Shown here in pieces: positions 42,437-51,030 of a DNA stretch of 64,000 nt; positions within the stretch are counted from its first letter, which is position 1, and every line of letters begins with the position of its first letter. The DNA is from CAWUFC02 sp963921335 (GTDB lineage: Bacteria > Pseudomonadota > Gammaproteobacteria > Pseudomonadales > Halieaceae), in contig CAWUFC020000002.1 of assembly GCA_963921335.3 (NCBI GenBank), positions 372,001-436,000 of the forward strand, in the 5' to 3' direction. The notes under the pieces are model-generated. The model made no database searches. It was not told the DNA's origin and saw only the letters and a program-made list of their open reading frames with translations. The translations under genes and the position numbers were made by a program.

Positions 42437-42916
42437 CTAGCTGTCTCCCCGTTCAGCTGGCATCCAGTTCTCTCTGAACTCGCTGACCGTTTTATTAACG
42501 GTATTTTCCAGATCAGGGAAGAAATACTGGTCTTTTAGCTCAAAAGCGCCAACGCTGACTCCTTCTTTATCGAGGCGATCGAAATACACCTGAACGGCCA
42601 ATACGGGGCCAATGAGTTTGCGGGCTAGTACGAAACCAGCAAGAAATAGGATCGCAAAAGCCACGCAACAAACACCCAGGAAAATAAGCATTAAGCGATC
42701 ACGCTGGTCCTGGATGTACTCAAAATAGGGATGCGAACGCGATAAGCCCAAATCAATACCCAGCTCATCCAGAGAATCGAAAAACAACAAGTTGCTGGCA
42801 TAGACCGCAGCAAACGCGGCACCGATAAACAAGCTGACATAGAGCATAAAGCGCCACTGAAAATTCCAGGCCATAGCGCTTGCTGCTTTTGTTAATTCCT
42901 CATCAGAATTGCTCAT
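42437..42916 (-). CDS. HAMP-like membrane protein without output domain
   Basis: This 159-residue protein has two membrane helices (about 20-42 and 72-97) with a short periplasmic loop. After the second helix, RKLIGPVLAVQVYFDRLDKEG (in parts) followed by FFPDLENTVNKTVSEFRENW looks like the two helices of a HAMP linker. The protein then ends. The ATG at 42916 has GGAGGT five bases upstream. It lies between a secreted protease and a Cache protein on one transcript and may form a split receptor with the latter. Confidence 0.7.
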   Translation of the reverse strand: MSNSDEELTKAASAMAWNFQWRFMLYVSLFIGAAFAAVYASNLLFFDSLDELGIDLGLSRSHPYFEYIQDQRDRLMLIFLGVCCVAFAILFLAGFVLARKLIGPVLAVQVYFDRLDKEGVSVGAFELKDQYFFPDLENTVNKTVSEFRENWMPAERGDS

Positions 42917-42938
42917 CAACTACCTCCATTTATTGTTA

Positions 42939-43814
42939 TTAACCCTGGCAGCCATTTCTCACGTAATTCATCAGCTCCATGGTTTCGCGAGTAAATCTCG
43001 GGCCCCACATCACATCGTCTTCGTCCTCCAGGAAATAAGATGAAAGACTGTAAACAGTTGAAGTACCGACCCAGGGAGTGCCGCTGCTACCGCGCCCCAG
43101 AGGGTTATCTTTGGAACTGACGCGCCCGTTGGGCGAGTAAAACGCTGGAGAAGTCAGATTCAGCATCACCCGGCCATTGAAGTACTTGTTTGCATACCCC
43201 ACCAGCAGTACCTCTTCGGGTGCGAGACCATTGGACACACCCAATGCGCCTTCACTGCTGTCGCGAATGGTTTTTAAAAAGGCAAAGTCGTAATCCAGGG
43301 CGTCATCACCTTCAAGTTCGCCCCACTGCCAGGGCACACCGACACAGGCAATGCCGTAGGCTTCCTGATGATTGGTGCCGTAGGCGCGCACAAACAGAAA
43401 ATCGTCGTTCCACTCCCCGCTCAGCGACAAAATACAGTGAGCCGCTGTGACGATAATGTCCGATCCTCCCGCGAAGCCCGCTGAGCAGGTAGACACAGGG
43501 CCCGACTTCTTGGTGAAAAACAGTTTGCCGATGGCTGCATGAGGCAGCTGATTCAAATCGGCAGGATCGGGAACTGTGATATTCGGTGTAAATGCGTATT
43601 CGTCAGGAATCACATCGTCTTCACCACGCTGAATACGGTGAAGAATCGGTGTCATGTCCTCGCTACGAACCAGGTTGGGATGGTGTTGCATCCAGCGCAT
43701 ACCAGTGCGCACCTGGTTTTTCTTGGAGTACTTGATGCTCAGGAATTCTGAACTGACCACTTGGGTGGGTAAGCCCAGCGCCATAATCACGAAAATAGTG
43801 CTGAATAAACGCAA
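42939..43814 (-). CDS. Secreted trypsin-like serine protease, copy 2
   Basis: This 291-residue protein has a signal peptide (about 1-22). The triad is seen as His in VTAAHCIL, Asp in DYDFAFLK and Ser in GRGSSGTPW, a chymotrypsin fold with SSG in place of DSGG. The start is a TTG with AGGA seven bases upstream; the next in-frame ATG would cut the signal peptide. It is not closely similar to copy 1 at 29181-30134. It leads a three-gene unit with the HAMP-like and Cache proteins. Confidence 0.82.
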   Translation of the reverse strand: MRLFSTIFVIMALGLPTQVVSSEFLSIKYSKKNQVRTGMRWMQHHPNLVRSEDMTPILHRIQRGEDDVIPDEYAFTPNITVPDPADLNQLPHAAIGKLFFTKKSGPVSTCSAGFAGGSDIIVTAAHCILSLSGEWNDDFLFVRAYGTNHQEAYGIACVGVPWQWGELEGDDALDYDFAFLKTIRDSSEGALGVSNGLAPEEVLLVGYANKYFNGRVMLNLTSPAFYSPNGRVSSKDNPLGRGSSGTPWVGTSTVYSLSSYFLEDEDDVMWGPRFTRETMELMNYVRNGCQG

Positions 43815-44003
43815 TGTTCCATCCTGGAATAACAGCTCGATATTACAAAGTAGACCGGGTTCTTATACTTGTCATCTCTAAAAAGCTTTGCTTTCTATTG
43901 GGATATACCAGAGCATATACCACCCCATGGAATCGCGGCAGTACTGAGTTTTTTAGAGTGCTTTACGGCATGATCTAAGCGCACGTACGGAATCATCCAA
44001 ATA

Positions 44004-44573
44004 ATGAAGAAGTGGCTGGCCAAACTGTTCCTGAGCCTGACAGGCTGGAAGACACAGGGCCCCAAACCTGACATCAAAAGCGCGGTAGTCATCGCTGCCA
44101 CACACACCTCAAACTGGGACTTCCCCTATATGCTGGCATTTGCGGCCATGTATGACGTGGATATTCACTGGATGGGCAAGCACAGCCTGTTCCGACCGCC
44201 TATGGGATGGATCATGCGCGCCATGGGCGGCATGCCGATCGTCCGGCATCGCAGCGGCAATGTGGTTGCAGGCATGGTTGAGGCCTTCGGTGAAAACGAA
44301 GAGCTGATGCTGGTGGTGCCAGTGGAAGGCACCCGCGCAGAGGCCAGTCACTGGAAGTCAGGTTTCTACCATATTGCTCACCAGGCCGGCGTTCCTATCC
44401 TGCCATCTAAACTGGATTGGAAAACCAAGACCGGTGGCTTTGGCCCGCCACTGGAAGCCAGCGGCGAGGTTGAAACAGACATGAATGTCCTGCGTGCCTT
44501 TTACGGTGAAGCGGAAGGCCGTTTTCCTGAACTTCAGGGACCTATTCGCCTGCAGGACGAATCAAAATTATAG
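44004..44573 (+). CDS. PlsC-type acyltransferase, short form
   Basis: This 189-residue acyltransferase has the HX4D motif as HTSNWD (about 34-39), the acceptor-site pattern as PVEGTR (normally PEGTR), and KSGFYHIA. It has no obvious membrane helix beyond the N-terminal amphipathic stretch. Such proteins acylate lysophospholipids or related acceptors. It converges with the hydrolase at 44568 by a six-base overlap. The ribosome site is weak. Confidence 0.82.
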   Translation: MKKWLAKLFLSLTGWKTQGPKPDIKSAVVIAATHTSNWDFPYMLAFAAMYDVDIHWMGKHSLFRPPMGWIMRAMGGMPIVRHRSGNVVAGMVEAFGENEELMLVVPVEGTRAEASHWKSGFYHIAHQAGVPILPSKLDWKTKTGGFGPPLEASGEVETDMNVLRAFYGEAEGRFPELQGPIRLQDESKL

Positions 44574-45719
44574 AGCCGACGCCTGATAGCTCACTTCTGT
44601 CAATTCCTCAGCGATCACTTCCTGCAAGTAGCGCTGGGCCGCTTCGCGATTCCCTGCATCGGCGGCAAAAATACTTTGAAAGAAACTGCTCACCACCACG
44701 CTGGTGACCATGTGCTGACGCAAAATGTTCATCGCTGGCGGCAATGGGTCCATCAGGCACAACTCATTTTCTGCATCGTGGTTGATGCCCTGCTCCACCG
44801 TGCCCAGTTCTTCATACCACAATTCTTCCTCGGCACTGGCATTGATATTGTCAGCCACCATGGAACAACCTATGACATCAGCATTGCTGAGCCAACGCAA
44901 AGCCGCTGCAGGTCCGGCGAAGCCGGTGTGGGACGCCCCAGCCACGGTAACTAGCTGTGAGCCAGGAACAACAGCGGGAACTGGCGCGGCATTGCTCGGG
45001 TAAGGCACGAGGGCATCGATATCCCCAGCCAGCATCAGGAAAGGCACCTGCCGATGACTGAAAAATACCTCATTGGCAAAAGAGGTGGGGCCAGCAATAG
45101 ACAACGCTGCACCAATGCGACCGTCGCCCATGTCGGGGTGAAAGCTGACCAGCGTGCTGGTCATGCCACCGAGTGAGATACCGGTGACCCCAATGCGGCT
45201 TTCATCCACCAGTCCCTCCAATTCGTGACCGGACTCGGATGAGTTGGCGATCAGCGTATCAATCAAAAAGCTGACATCGCCGGGCTGATTCACAACATCT
45301 TTCACATAGGGCTGATCAGGCGCCCCCATATTTGTCAGCGGGTAATTGACCGACACCACGACATACCCCAGACTCGCCAACTGCTCCGCAAGATAGGCCC
45401 CGCCCTCTTTGGTGCTGGTAAAACCGTGGCTGTAGACCACCAGTGGAAACGGCGCCTGATCAGTCACAGCGGGGTACCACACTGTTCCCTTCATCGTGCG
45501 CTTATCATCACCCGCGTAACTGCCGTGCGCCTGAGTCGGGCGCGAGCTGTCCACAAAAGTGTGGTTAAAACTCTTCACGCCAAGTGGACCAGGTTGCAGA
45601 CGAGCGGCGCTTTCACTACCGTCAGGAAAGGGCTCAGGCTGCTTACCCAAACTCAGCACGATACCCGCCACCACCAGGATGGCAACAACCACAGCCAGTA
45701 TTTTTAGAATTTTACTCAT
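44568..45719 (-). CDS. Alpha/beta hydrolase, dienelactone-hydrolase / PAF-acetylhydrolase-like
   Basis: This 383-residue protein has an N-terminal membrane helix (about 5-22), so it is anchored with the body outside the cytoplasm. The fold is shown by VVYSHGFTSTKEGG (oxyanion strand), VVSVNYPLT and the nucleophile elbow GISLGGMTST, with Asp and His near LAGDIDALVPY and ASHTGF. The enzyme may cleave short esters or lipids. It lies 7 bases before, and overlaps by eight, the next PlsC gene, in one unit with the genes to 47540. Confidence 0.8.
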   Translation of the reverse strand: MSKILKILAVVVAILVVAGIVLSLGKQPEPFPDGSESAARLQPGPLGVKSFNHTFVDSSRPTQAHGSYAGDDKRTMKGTVWYPAVTDQAPFPLVVYSHGFTSTKEGGAYLAEQLASLGYVVVSVNYPLTNMGAPDQPYVKDVVNQPGDVSFLIDTLIANSSESGHELEGLVDESRIGVTGISLGGMTSTLVSFHPDMGDGRIGAALSIAGPTSFANEVFFSHRQVPFLMLAGDIDALVPYPSNAAPVPAVVPGSQLVTVAGASHTGFAGPAAALRWLSNADVIGCSMVADNINASAEEELWYEELGTVEQGINHDAENELCLMDPLPPAMNILRQHMVTSVVVSSFFQSIFAADAGNREAAQRYLQEVIAEELTEVSYQASAL

Positions 45720-46449
45720 AGTCTTCCGGCGCCAGACGCCGCATCTCCGCTTCTATCCACTGCTCAATCTCACGCATAAATTCATCGGGCTCACGACCAG
45801 CCGATGGTATTGGCTTTCCGATGGAAACATCCACGGTACCGGGCAACAAACGGAACCCCCCCCGCGGCCAGCATTTACCAGACGTTACCGCTATGGGCAC
45901 AACCGATGCGCCGGTTGTAACGGCCAGACGGGTTGCACCTGCCTTGTAACTTCCTTTTTTGCCTCGCTCGGTCCGGGTCCCCTCGGGAAACATAATCACC
46001 CAGACACCCTTGTCCATGAGTTCTTTGCCCTGCTCCGCTACTTTGGCCCATGCTTCAGACCGTTTGCTGCGATCTATGTGAATCATATCCAGGCGACCAA
46101 TACCCCAACCAAAAAACGGGATACTTAATAGCTCTTTCTTAAAAACGTAAGCAAGGGGATGCGGCATAATCACAGGAAATGCGAACGTCTCCCACGTCGA
46201 CTGGTGCTTCGCAGCGAGAATTACCGGCTCATTGTTATCTGCGTCTGGCACATGCTCAAGGCCCTGTACGCGGTACTTCACACCACCAATGATGCGAGCC
46301 GCAAAAATAATCTGCTGGAGCCAGCCCAGAGCGATGGTATACAAAGGTCGACCGCTTACAAAGATCGACAACAGCACTAAGACAATCGCATAGGGAACAA
46401 CCGTGATAACAAGCCACAGCAAAAAAAGGCCGGAGCGAATCCAACTCAC
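45712..46449 (-). CDS. plsC: 1-acyl-sn-glycerol-3-phosphate acyltransferase
   Basis: This 245-residue PlsC protein has an N-terminal membrane helix (about 7-30), HX4D motif as KHQSTWET, then FVKKELLSIPFFGWG-like FKKELLSIPFFGWG, and FPEGTRTERGKKGSYKAGA. This set is typical of LPA acyltransferase, which makes phosphatidic acid. The start is a GTG overlapping the upstream stop by four bases. Two hydrolases flank it in the same unit. Confidence 0.9.
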   Translation of the reverse strand: MSWIRSGLFLLWLVITVVPYAIVLVLLSIFVSGRPLYTIALGWLQQIIFAARIIGGVKYRVQGLEHVPDADNNEPVILAAKHQSTWETFAFPVIMPHPLAYVFKKELLSIPFFGWGIGRLDMIHIDRSKRSEAWAKVAEQGKELMDKGVWVIMFPEGTRTERGKKGSYKAGATRLAVTTGASVVPIAVTSGKCWPRGGFRLLPGTVDVSIGKPIPSAGREPDEFMREIEQWIEAEMRRLAPEDYE

Positions 46450-47540
46450 GCGGCTTGCTCCTGATCGCTGTCAGCGCGATGCTGGGACAGGAACGACTCT
46501 ATTTCAGCCATCGCCGCTTTACCTTCGGGCAACATCTCGTGAAACATATGCCAAACATGCATGACGTGGTTCCAGGTCTGTATTTCGACCGGCGAACCAC
46601 TGGCTCGGGCCTTGTTGGCGTAGCGAATGGCATCATCCCGCAACATCTCAACCTCACTGGCGTGGACCAGCGTGGGTGGCAGACCACTGAGGTCATCGGC
46701 AACCGGCGACACCTCGGGGTTGGAAGGGCTGGTGCGCACCATGACGAGGCTAATCCAGCAGAATAGCCATTGCGGCATCCAGGTCAGTTTGGAAAGGGCC
46801 GGCCCGAGCATTTTGTCGGTCGCCACGTTGGCTTTGAAACTGGGGCCACTCATGGTCAAATCCGTTGCTGGCGACAAGGCCACCACGGCATTGGGCATGC
46901 GCAGGCCCACGTTGCGGGTCCATGCGCTAACCAACAGGGCCAGATTGCCGCCCGCTGAGTCACCCGAGACAAATACTGTCGCCGGTTCTGATTTACCTTC
47001 CGGGCTGTTTTGCAGAATCCATCGATAGGCAAAACGACAGTCATCAATGGTATCCCGACGTTTGAACTCCGGAGACATGCGGTAGTCCAGGGAAAAGACC
47101 GGGGCCCCCAGCATATTGGCATAGTAGGTGGTAATGGCACGGTGACTGAGTGGACTGCCCACCACGAAGGCACCACCATGGATATACAGCATACGAACGC
47201 TCATATCTGCACCGGGGGGAACTAGCCACTCGCCTTTAATGCCGTTGGCGTCAACCGGAATAATCTCGCCATCGAAAGCGACGTCCTTACCGAACTCATC
47301 CATCATGGCACGCATTTTCTGGACACCGCTACCGGTAATCATCGCGCCGCCGAGGTCACCCTCACCTTGTTGGCCCATCTGCTCGAACAGTTGCTCCGCT
47401 TCGCGCACACCCGCACTGGCAGGCGCATCGCCGCTCATGGAGGTTGGAACCGGGCTGTCATAGGGGCTGAGGTCTTCACCCTTCAGGCAAAAAAAGCTAA
47501 TTGCCCAGATCAGCAGGACCAGGGTGACAAGAAAAGTCAT
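46446..47540 (-). CDS. Alpha/beta hydrolase of the hormone-sensitive-lipase family
   Basis: This 364-residue protein has an N-terminal membrane helix (about 1-20), then the HSL motifs YIHGGAFVVGSP and GDSAGGNLALL, with Asp/His near HASEVEMLRDD and NHVMHVWH. Such carboxylesterases act on medium acyl esters. The ATG at 47538-47540 has GGAG six bases upstream; a longer frame has no family match. It is divergent from the MBL-fold gene at 47641 with a 100-base gap. Confidence 0.88.
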   Translation of the reverse strand: MTFLVTLVLLIWAISFFCLKGEDLSPYDSPVPTSMSGDAPASAGVREAEQLFEQMGQQGEGDLGGAMITGSGVQKMRAMMDEFGKDVAFDGEIIPVDANGIKGEWLVPPGADMSVRMLYIHGGAFVVGSPLSHRAITTYYANMLGAPVFSLDYRMSPEFKRRDTIDDCRFAYRWILQNSPEGKSEPATVFVSGDSAGGNLALLVSAWTRNVGLRMPNAVVALSPATDLTMSGPSFKANVATDKMLGPALSKLTWMPQWLFCWISLVMVRTSPSNPEVSPVADDLSGLPPTLVHASEVEMLRDDAIRYANKARASGSPVEIQTWNHVMHVWHMFHEMLPEGKAAMAEIESFLSQHRADSDQEQAA

Positions 47541-47640
47541 GGAAAACTCCGAATAAAGCCGAAATCGCAGACAGGGTATACCCCAGAATCCAGCTGTGAT
47601 GCAATGACAGCCGCGGCCACATAATAAACCGGAGATCACA

Positions 47641-48591
47641 ATGCCCTGGACTTACGAAAAAGGACTGCACGAGATAGGTAATGGCGCCTATGCCTGGCTC
47701 GCCCCCGATGGCTCCTGGGGTTGGAGTAACGCGGGCCTTATTACGGACGGCGAGCAATCGCTGCTGGTCGACACGCTGTTCGACCTTAAGCTGACCCGCG
47801 AAATGCTCAACGCCATGCGTGACGCCGCACCATTGGCAACCGTCCAGTTCGATACCCTGGTGAATACCCATGCCAACGGCGATCACTGCCATGGCAATGA
47901 ACTGGTCAGCAGCGCAGAAATCATTGCTTCTGCAGCCTCAGCTGCAGAGATGGAAGAGCTCGCACCCGAAGCCATGGCGATGTTCGTCGAAGCAGCAAAA
48001 GATATGGGCCCTACCGGAGAGTACTTTATGCACTGCTTCGGCCAGTTTGAGTTCAAGGGTATCAAGCACACACCACCCACCTGCACTTTTGAAGGTGAGC
48101 ATCAGGTACAGGTGGGCGATAAGACCGTTGAACTCATCGAAGTAGGCCCCGCCCATACCCGCGGTGACGTGCTGGCCTACTCGCCTTCAGATCGCACCGT
48201 CTTTACTGGCGATATACTTTTTATTGAGGGCACGCCAATCATGTGGGCAGGCCCGGTGGCCAACTGGATTAAAGCCTGCGAACTTATCGAGGGTATGGAT
48301 GTGGACGTGATTGTCCCCGGGCACGGCCCCATTACCGACAAGGCGGGTGTGGCTAGAGTTCGCGAATACCTGCAATACATTGAAGCGGAAGCGCGTCAGC
48401 GCTACGACGCGGGCATGAGCGCTATGGAGGCAACGCGAGATATCGAGCTGAAGGAGTATGGCGCCTGGAGCGATGCCGAGCGTATCGCGGTGAATGTTGA
48501 CAGCCTGTATCGTGAATTCAGTAACAGCCAGGAACAGACGGACATCCTCACTATCTTCGGCATGATGGCCGAGATGGCCGGCTTTAAGTAG
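47641..48591 (+). CDS. MBL-fold metallo-hydrolase
   Basis: This 316-residue protein has metal motif NTHANGDHCHGN (about 78-89), then GPAHTRGDVLAY, FTGDILF and PGHGPITDK, the ordered ligands of the metallo-beta-lactamase fold. The first His motif is H-x-N-G-D-H, seen in a subgroup related to SoxH/quinoprotein-relay proteins. Substrate is unknown. GGAG precedes the ATG by six bases. A hairpin terminator follows. Confidence 0.88.
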   Translation: MPWTYEKGLHEIGNGAYAWLAPDGSWGWSNAGLITDGEQSLLVDTLFDLKLTREMLNAMRDAAPLATVQFDTLVNTHANGDHCHGNELVSSAEIIASAASAAEMEELAPEAMAMFVEAAKDMGPTGEYFMHCFGQFEFKGIKHTPPTCTFEGEHQVQVGDKTVELIEVGPAHTRGDVLAYSPSDRTVFTGDILFIEGTPIMWAGPVANWIKACELIEGMDVDVIVPGHGPITDKAGVARVREYLQYIEAEARQRYDAGMSAMEATRDIELKEYGAWSDAERIAVNVDSLYREFSNSQEQTDILTIFGMMAEMAGFK

Positions 48592-48605
48592 TGGCTATAC
48601 GGTGG

Positions 48606-48636
48606 TCAGAGTGCTTTGAAAATCAAAGTACTCTGA
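48606..48636. terminator. Hairpin between convergent MBL gene and SDR operon
   Basis: TCAGAGTGCTTTG (48606-48618) pairs with CAAAGTACTCTGA (48624-48636) with a single G-U pair and a 5-base loop. It lies between the ends of the MBL gene and the eleven-gene operon, so it probably ends both. It has no long T run. Confidence 0.6.
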
Positions 48637-48653
48637 TCCCATTGAATTTGCGG

Positions 48654-49427
48654 TTACTGGAAAGACATACCGCCGTCGACTTTCAGCACTGAACCGTTGG
48701 TATAGCTAGAGGCATCACTGGCCAGGTACAGAGCAATACCAATGATTTCCTCCGGCTCCCCGGCACGGCCCAGCGGCACGATGGCTTTAATGCCCTCTTT
48801 GACGGCATCACCCCAGGCATCGGAAATATCGGTCAGGAACGGGCCGGGCACAATGACATTGCAGCGTACTTTAGGCGCATAGGTGCGGGCTAACGCCTGA
48901 GTCATATTATTCAACCCCGCCTTCGCAGCCGCATAAGGCACTTCTGCGGGTGACGGGCTGAGCGAAGCATTACTGCTGACATTAATGATCGAGCCACCAT
49001 CGCCAGCCGCCATGCGCTCCCCAACCAGCGCTGCCAACCTGAACGGGCCAGCCAGATTCACACCGATCACCTTGTCCCAGAGTTCGCGAGTCACTTCCGA
49101 TAGAGAACCGTACAACGGCGACATGCCGGCATTGTTCACCAGCACATCGATACGCCCGAACTCTGCATACGCCGCTTCAACAAGTGCATCACAGGCATCC
49201 CAGTCGCCCACGTGACAAGCGACAGGCAGACAGTGCGCGCCGGTCTCCTCCCGGATGATTGCCGCCGCCTCATCACAACCAGCCTGCTTGCGAGAACTGA
49301 TGACCAGATCCGCCCCCGCCTGTGCGAAGGCCCTACACATGTTCAGGCCCAATCCACGGCTGCCCCCGGTGAACACAACCACTTTTCCGGTCATGTCGAA
49401 ATACGAGGCTATTTTTTTGTCGTCCAT
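48654..49427 (-). CDS. SDR oxidoreductase 3 of the carboxylase operon
   Basis: This 257-residue classical SDR has TGGSRGLGL, NNAGMS, SSNASLSPSPAEVPYAAAK (Ser and YAAAK) and ends VDGGMSFQ. The start has AGAGAG upstream. It is the last gene of the operon. In related atu/liu operons SDRs oxidise an alcohol or 3-hydroxyacyl-CoA; the substrate here is unknown. Confidence 0.9.
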   Translation of the reverse strand: MDDKKIASYFDMTGKVVVFTGGSRGLGLNMCRAFAQAGADLVISSRKQAGCDEAAAIIREETGAHCLPVACHVGDWDACDALVEAAYAEFGRIDVLVNNAGMSPLYGSLSEVTRELWDKVIGVNLAGPFRLAALVGERMAAGDGGSIINVSSNASLSPSPAEVPYAAAKAGLNNMTQALARTYAPKVRCNVIVPGPFLTDISDAWGDAVKEGIKAIVPLGRAGEPEEIIGIALYLASDASSYTNGSVLKVDGGMSFQ

Positions 49428-49458
49428 GTTATCTCTCTGTTATTAAACTTTGTCAGGT

Positions 49459-50238
49459 TCACGCGTTGCGGATGGTCACGCCACCATCTACAACCAGGGC
49501 GGCACCGGTGATAAAACTCGCAGCCGGCAGCACCAGGCTCAGGGTCGCGTGGGCAATTTCTTCCGGATCAGCATAGCGACGCAAAGCCGTTCTTCGATTG
49601 GCAAAGGTTTGCTTATCCTGCTCCGGAATGCCATCGGTAATGCCTGTTCTTACAGGGCCAGGACACACGCAATTCACCGTAATGCCCTCTTTTCCCAAAT
49701 CTACCGCCATGGCGCGGGTCAAACCCATAGAGCCATGTTTGGCGACCACATAAGCGCTGTTGAAGCGCGTGGCACCGTGCGCTTCGGTCGACGCCACATT
49801 CACCACTCTCGGATGCGCAGATTCTCTGAGCCACGGCAATGCGGCCCGTATCGCCCAGGCCTGTGCTGTAGTCATCACGTCCAATGATGCGTCCCAGGAT
49901 TCACTGTAATTGTCGCCATCGATCTCAGCAGGCAGCGCAAAGCCGGCGTTGTTAACGAGGATGTCCAGGCCTCCGAAATGCGTTGCGGCCTGGCGCACGG
50001 CTGCCTCCACTGCATCGCGATCACGCAGGTCTACAGCGATAGGAAGCACCTTGCCTCCGGCGTCGCGAATCTCGTTGGCCACAGTTTCCAGTGCTGCCCC
50101 ATTGATATCTATAATCGCGAGGGCGGCACCTTCATCAGCAAACAAATGCGCGGTGGCGCGGCCCATACCACTGGCGGCACCGGTGACAAAGGCAACACTG
50201 CCTTCTATGGAGCGGGATAGTTTGGTCAGGCGGGCCAT
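49459..50238 (-). CDS. SDR oxidoreductase 2 of the carboxylase operon
   Basis: This 259-residue SDR has TGAASGMGRA, AIIDING (Asp after the second strand suggests NAD), NNAGF, ASTEAHGATRFNSAYVVAK and the end VDGGVTIRNA. The ATG at 50236-50238 follows the upstream stop directly and has AGGA nearby; an in-frame longer start lies inside the previous gene. It is quite different from its two SDR neighbours, so they are not recent copies of one another. Confidence 0.9.
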   Translation of the reverse strand: MARLTKLSRSIEGSVAFVTGAASGMGRATAHLFADEGAALAIIDINGAALETVANEIRDAGGKVLPIAVDLRDRDAVEAAVRQAATHFGGLDILVNNAGFALPAEIDGDNYSESWDASLDVMTTAQAWAIRAALPWLRESAHPRVVNVASTEAHGATRFNSAYVVAKHGSMGLTRAMAVDLGKEGITVNCVCPGPVRTGITDGIPEQDKQTFANRRTALRRYADPEEIAHATLSLVLPAASFITGAALVVDGGVTIRNA

Positions 50239-50239
50239 C

Positions 50240-51004
50240 TTATCCTGCATTGGCGACAACGCCGCCATCCATGGCAATCGTATGACCAGAGATATAGTTG
50301 CTGGCCCTGGAACACAGGTAGATAACCGTTCCAGCCGCATCCTCGGCACTGCCCACGGTTCTGGTTGGAGTGCCCGTAGCAATGTCCTGCTCAAAATCTG
50401 CCATGTGCTTTGTCATCTTGCTCGGGAAGTACCCTGGCGCAATCCCGTTGACGTTTATGCCTTCTGGTGCAAGATCAGCGGCCAGGTGGCGAGTTAGCTG
50501 GATGACCGCAGATTTACTGGCAGAGTAGGAATAGTTGTTCATATGCGGATGAGTAATACCATTGATAGAAGCAATGTTAACAACCCGGGACGGACTACCC
50601 ACTTCACCTGCCTCGCGCAGTGCTGGCAGCAGTTTCTGGGTCAGAAAGAACACGGATTTAACATTCAGATCCATGACCTTGTCCCACCCACTTTCAGGAA
50701 ACTCATCAATATCTGCACCCCAGGTAGCACCGGCATTGTTGATCAGGATATCCAGCTTTGACTCACGGGACAGTATCTCTGCAGCGAACGCCTCGACACC
50801 CTCAAGCGTACCAAGGTTTGACTGCAGGGCGATGCAGGACTCACCGAGTTCAGCAGCAGTTGCTTCAAGCTGTTCCTGCTTGCGGGCGGTGATATAAACA
50901 CGGGCGCCGTTTTCTACGAGGCCCTTGGCAATCATGGCACCGATACCGGTAGAGCCGCCAGTAACAACCGCCACTTTGCCGGCGACAGAAAATAAGTCCT
51001 TCAT
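50240..51004 (-). CDS. SDR oxidoreductase 1 of the carboxylase operon
   Basis: This 254-residue SDR has TGGSTGIGA, YITARK (Arg after the second strand suggests NADP), NNAGATWG, ASINGITHPHMNNYSYSASK and the end MDGGVVANAG. The pattern ITHPHMNNYSYSASKSA is typical of a subgroup of 3-oxoacyl-reductase-like enzymes and of RhlG-like reductases. It follows the AtuA-like gene by 26 bases. Confidence 0.9.
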   Translation of the reverse strand: MKDLFSVAGKVAVVTGGSTGIGAMIAKGLVENGARVYITARKQEQLEATAAELGESCIALQSNLGTLEGVEAFAAEILSRESKLDILINNAGATWGADIDEFPESGWDKVMDLNVKSVFFLTQKLLPALREAGEVGSPSRVVNIASINGITHPHMNNYSYSASKSAVIQLTRHLAADLAPEGINVNGIAPGYFPSKMTKHMADFEQDIATGTPTRTVGSAEDAAGTVIYLCSRASNYISGHTIAMDGGVVANAG

Positions 51005-51030
51005 ACTAAACCTCGAGTCAAAAAATAAGT

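Noticed and set aside
43815..44003. Possible regulatory repeat (TATACCA twice near 43904-43922)
   Set aside because: Two copies of a 7-base AT-rich word in an intergenic region are not enough to claim an operator.
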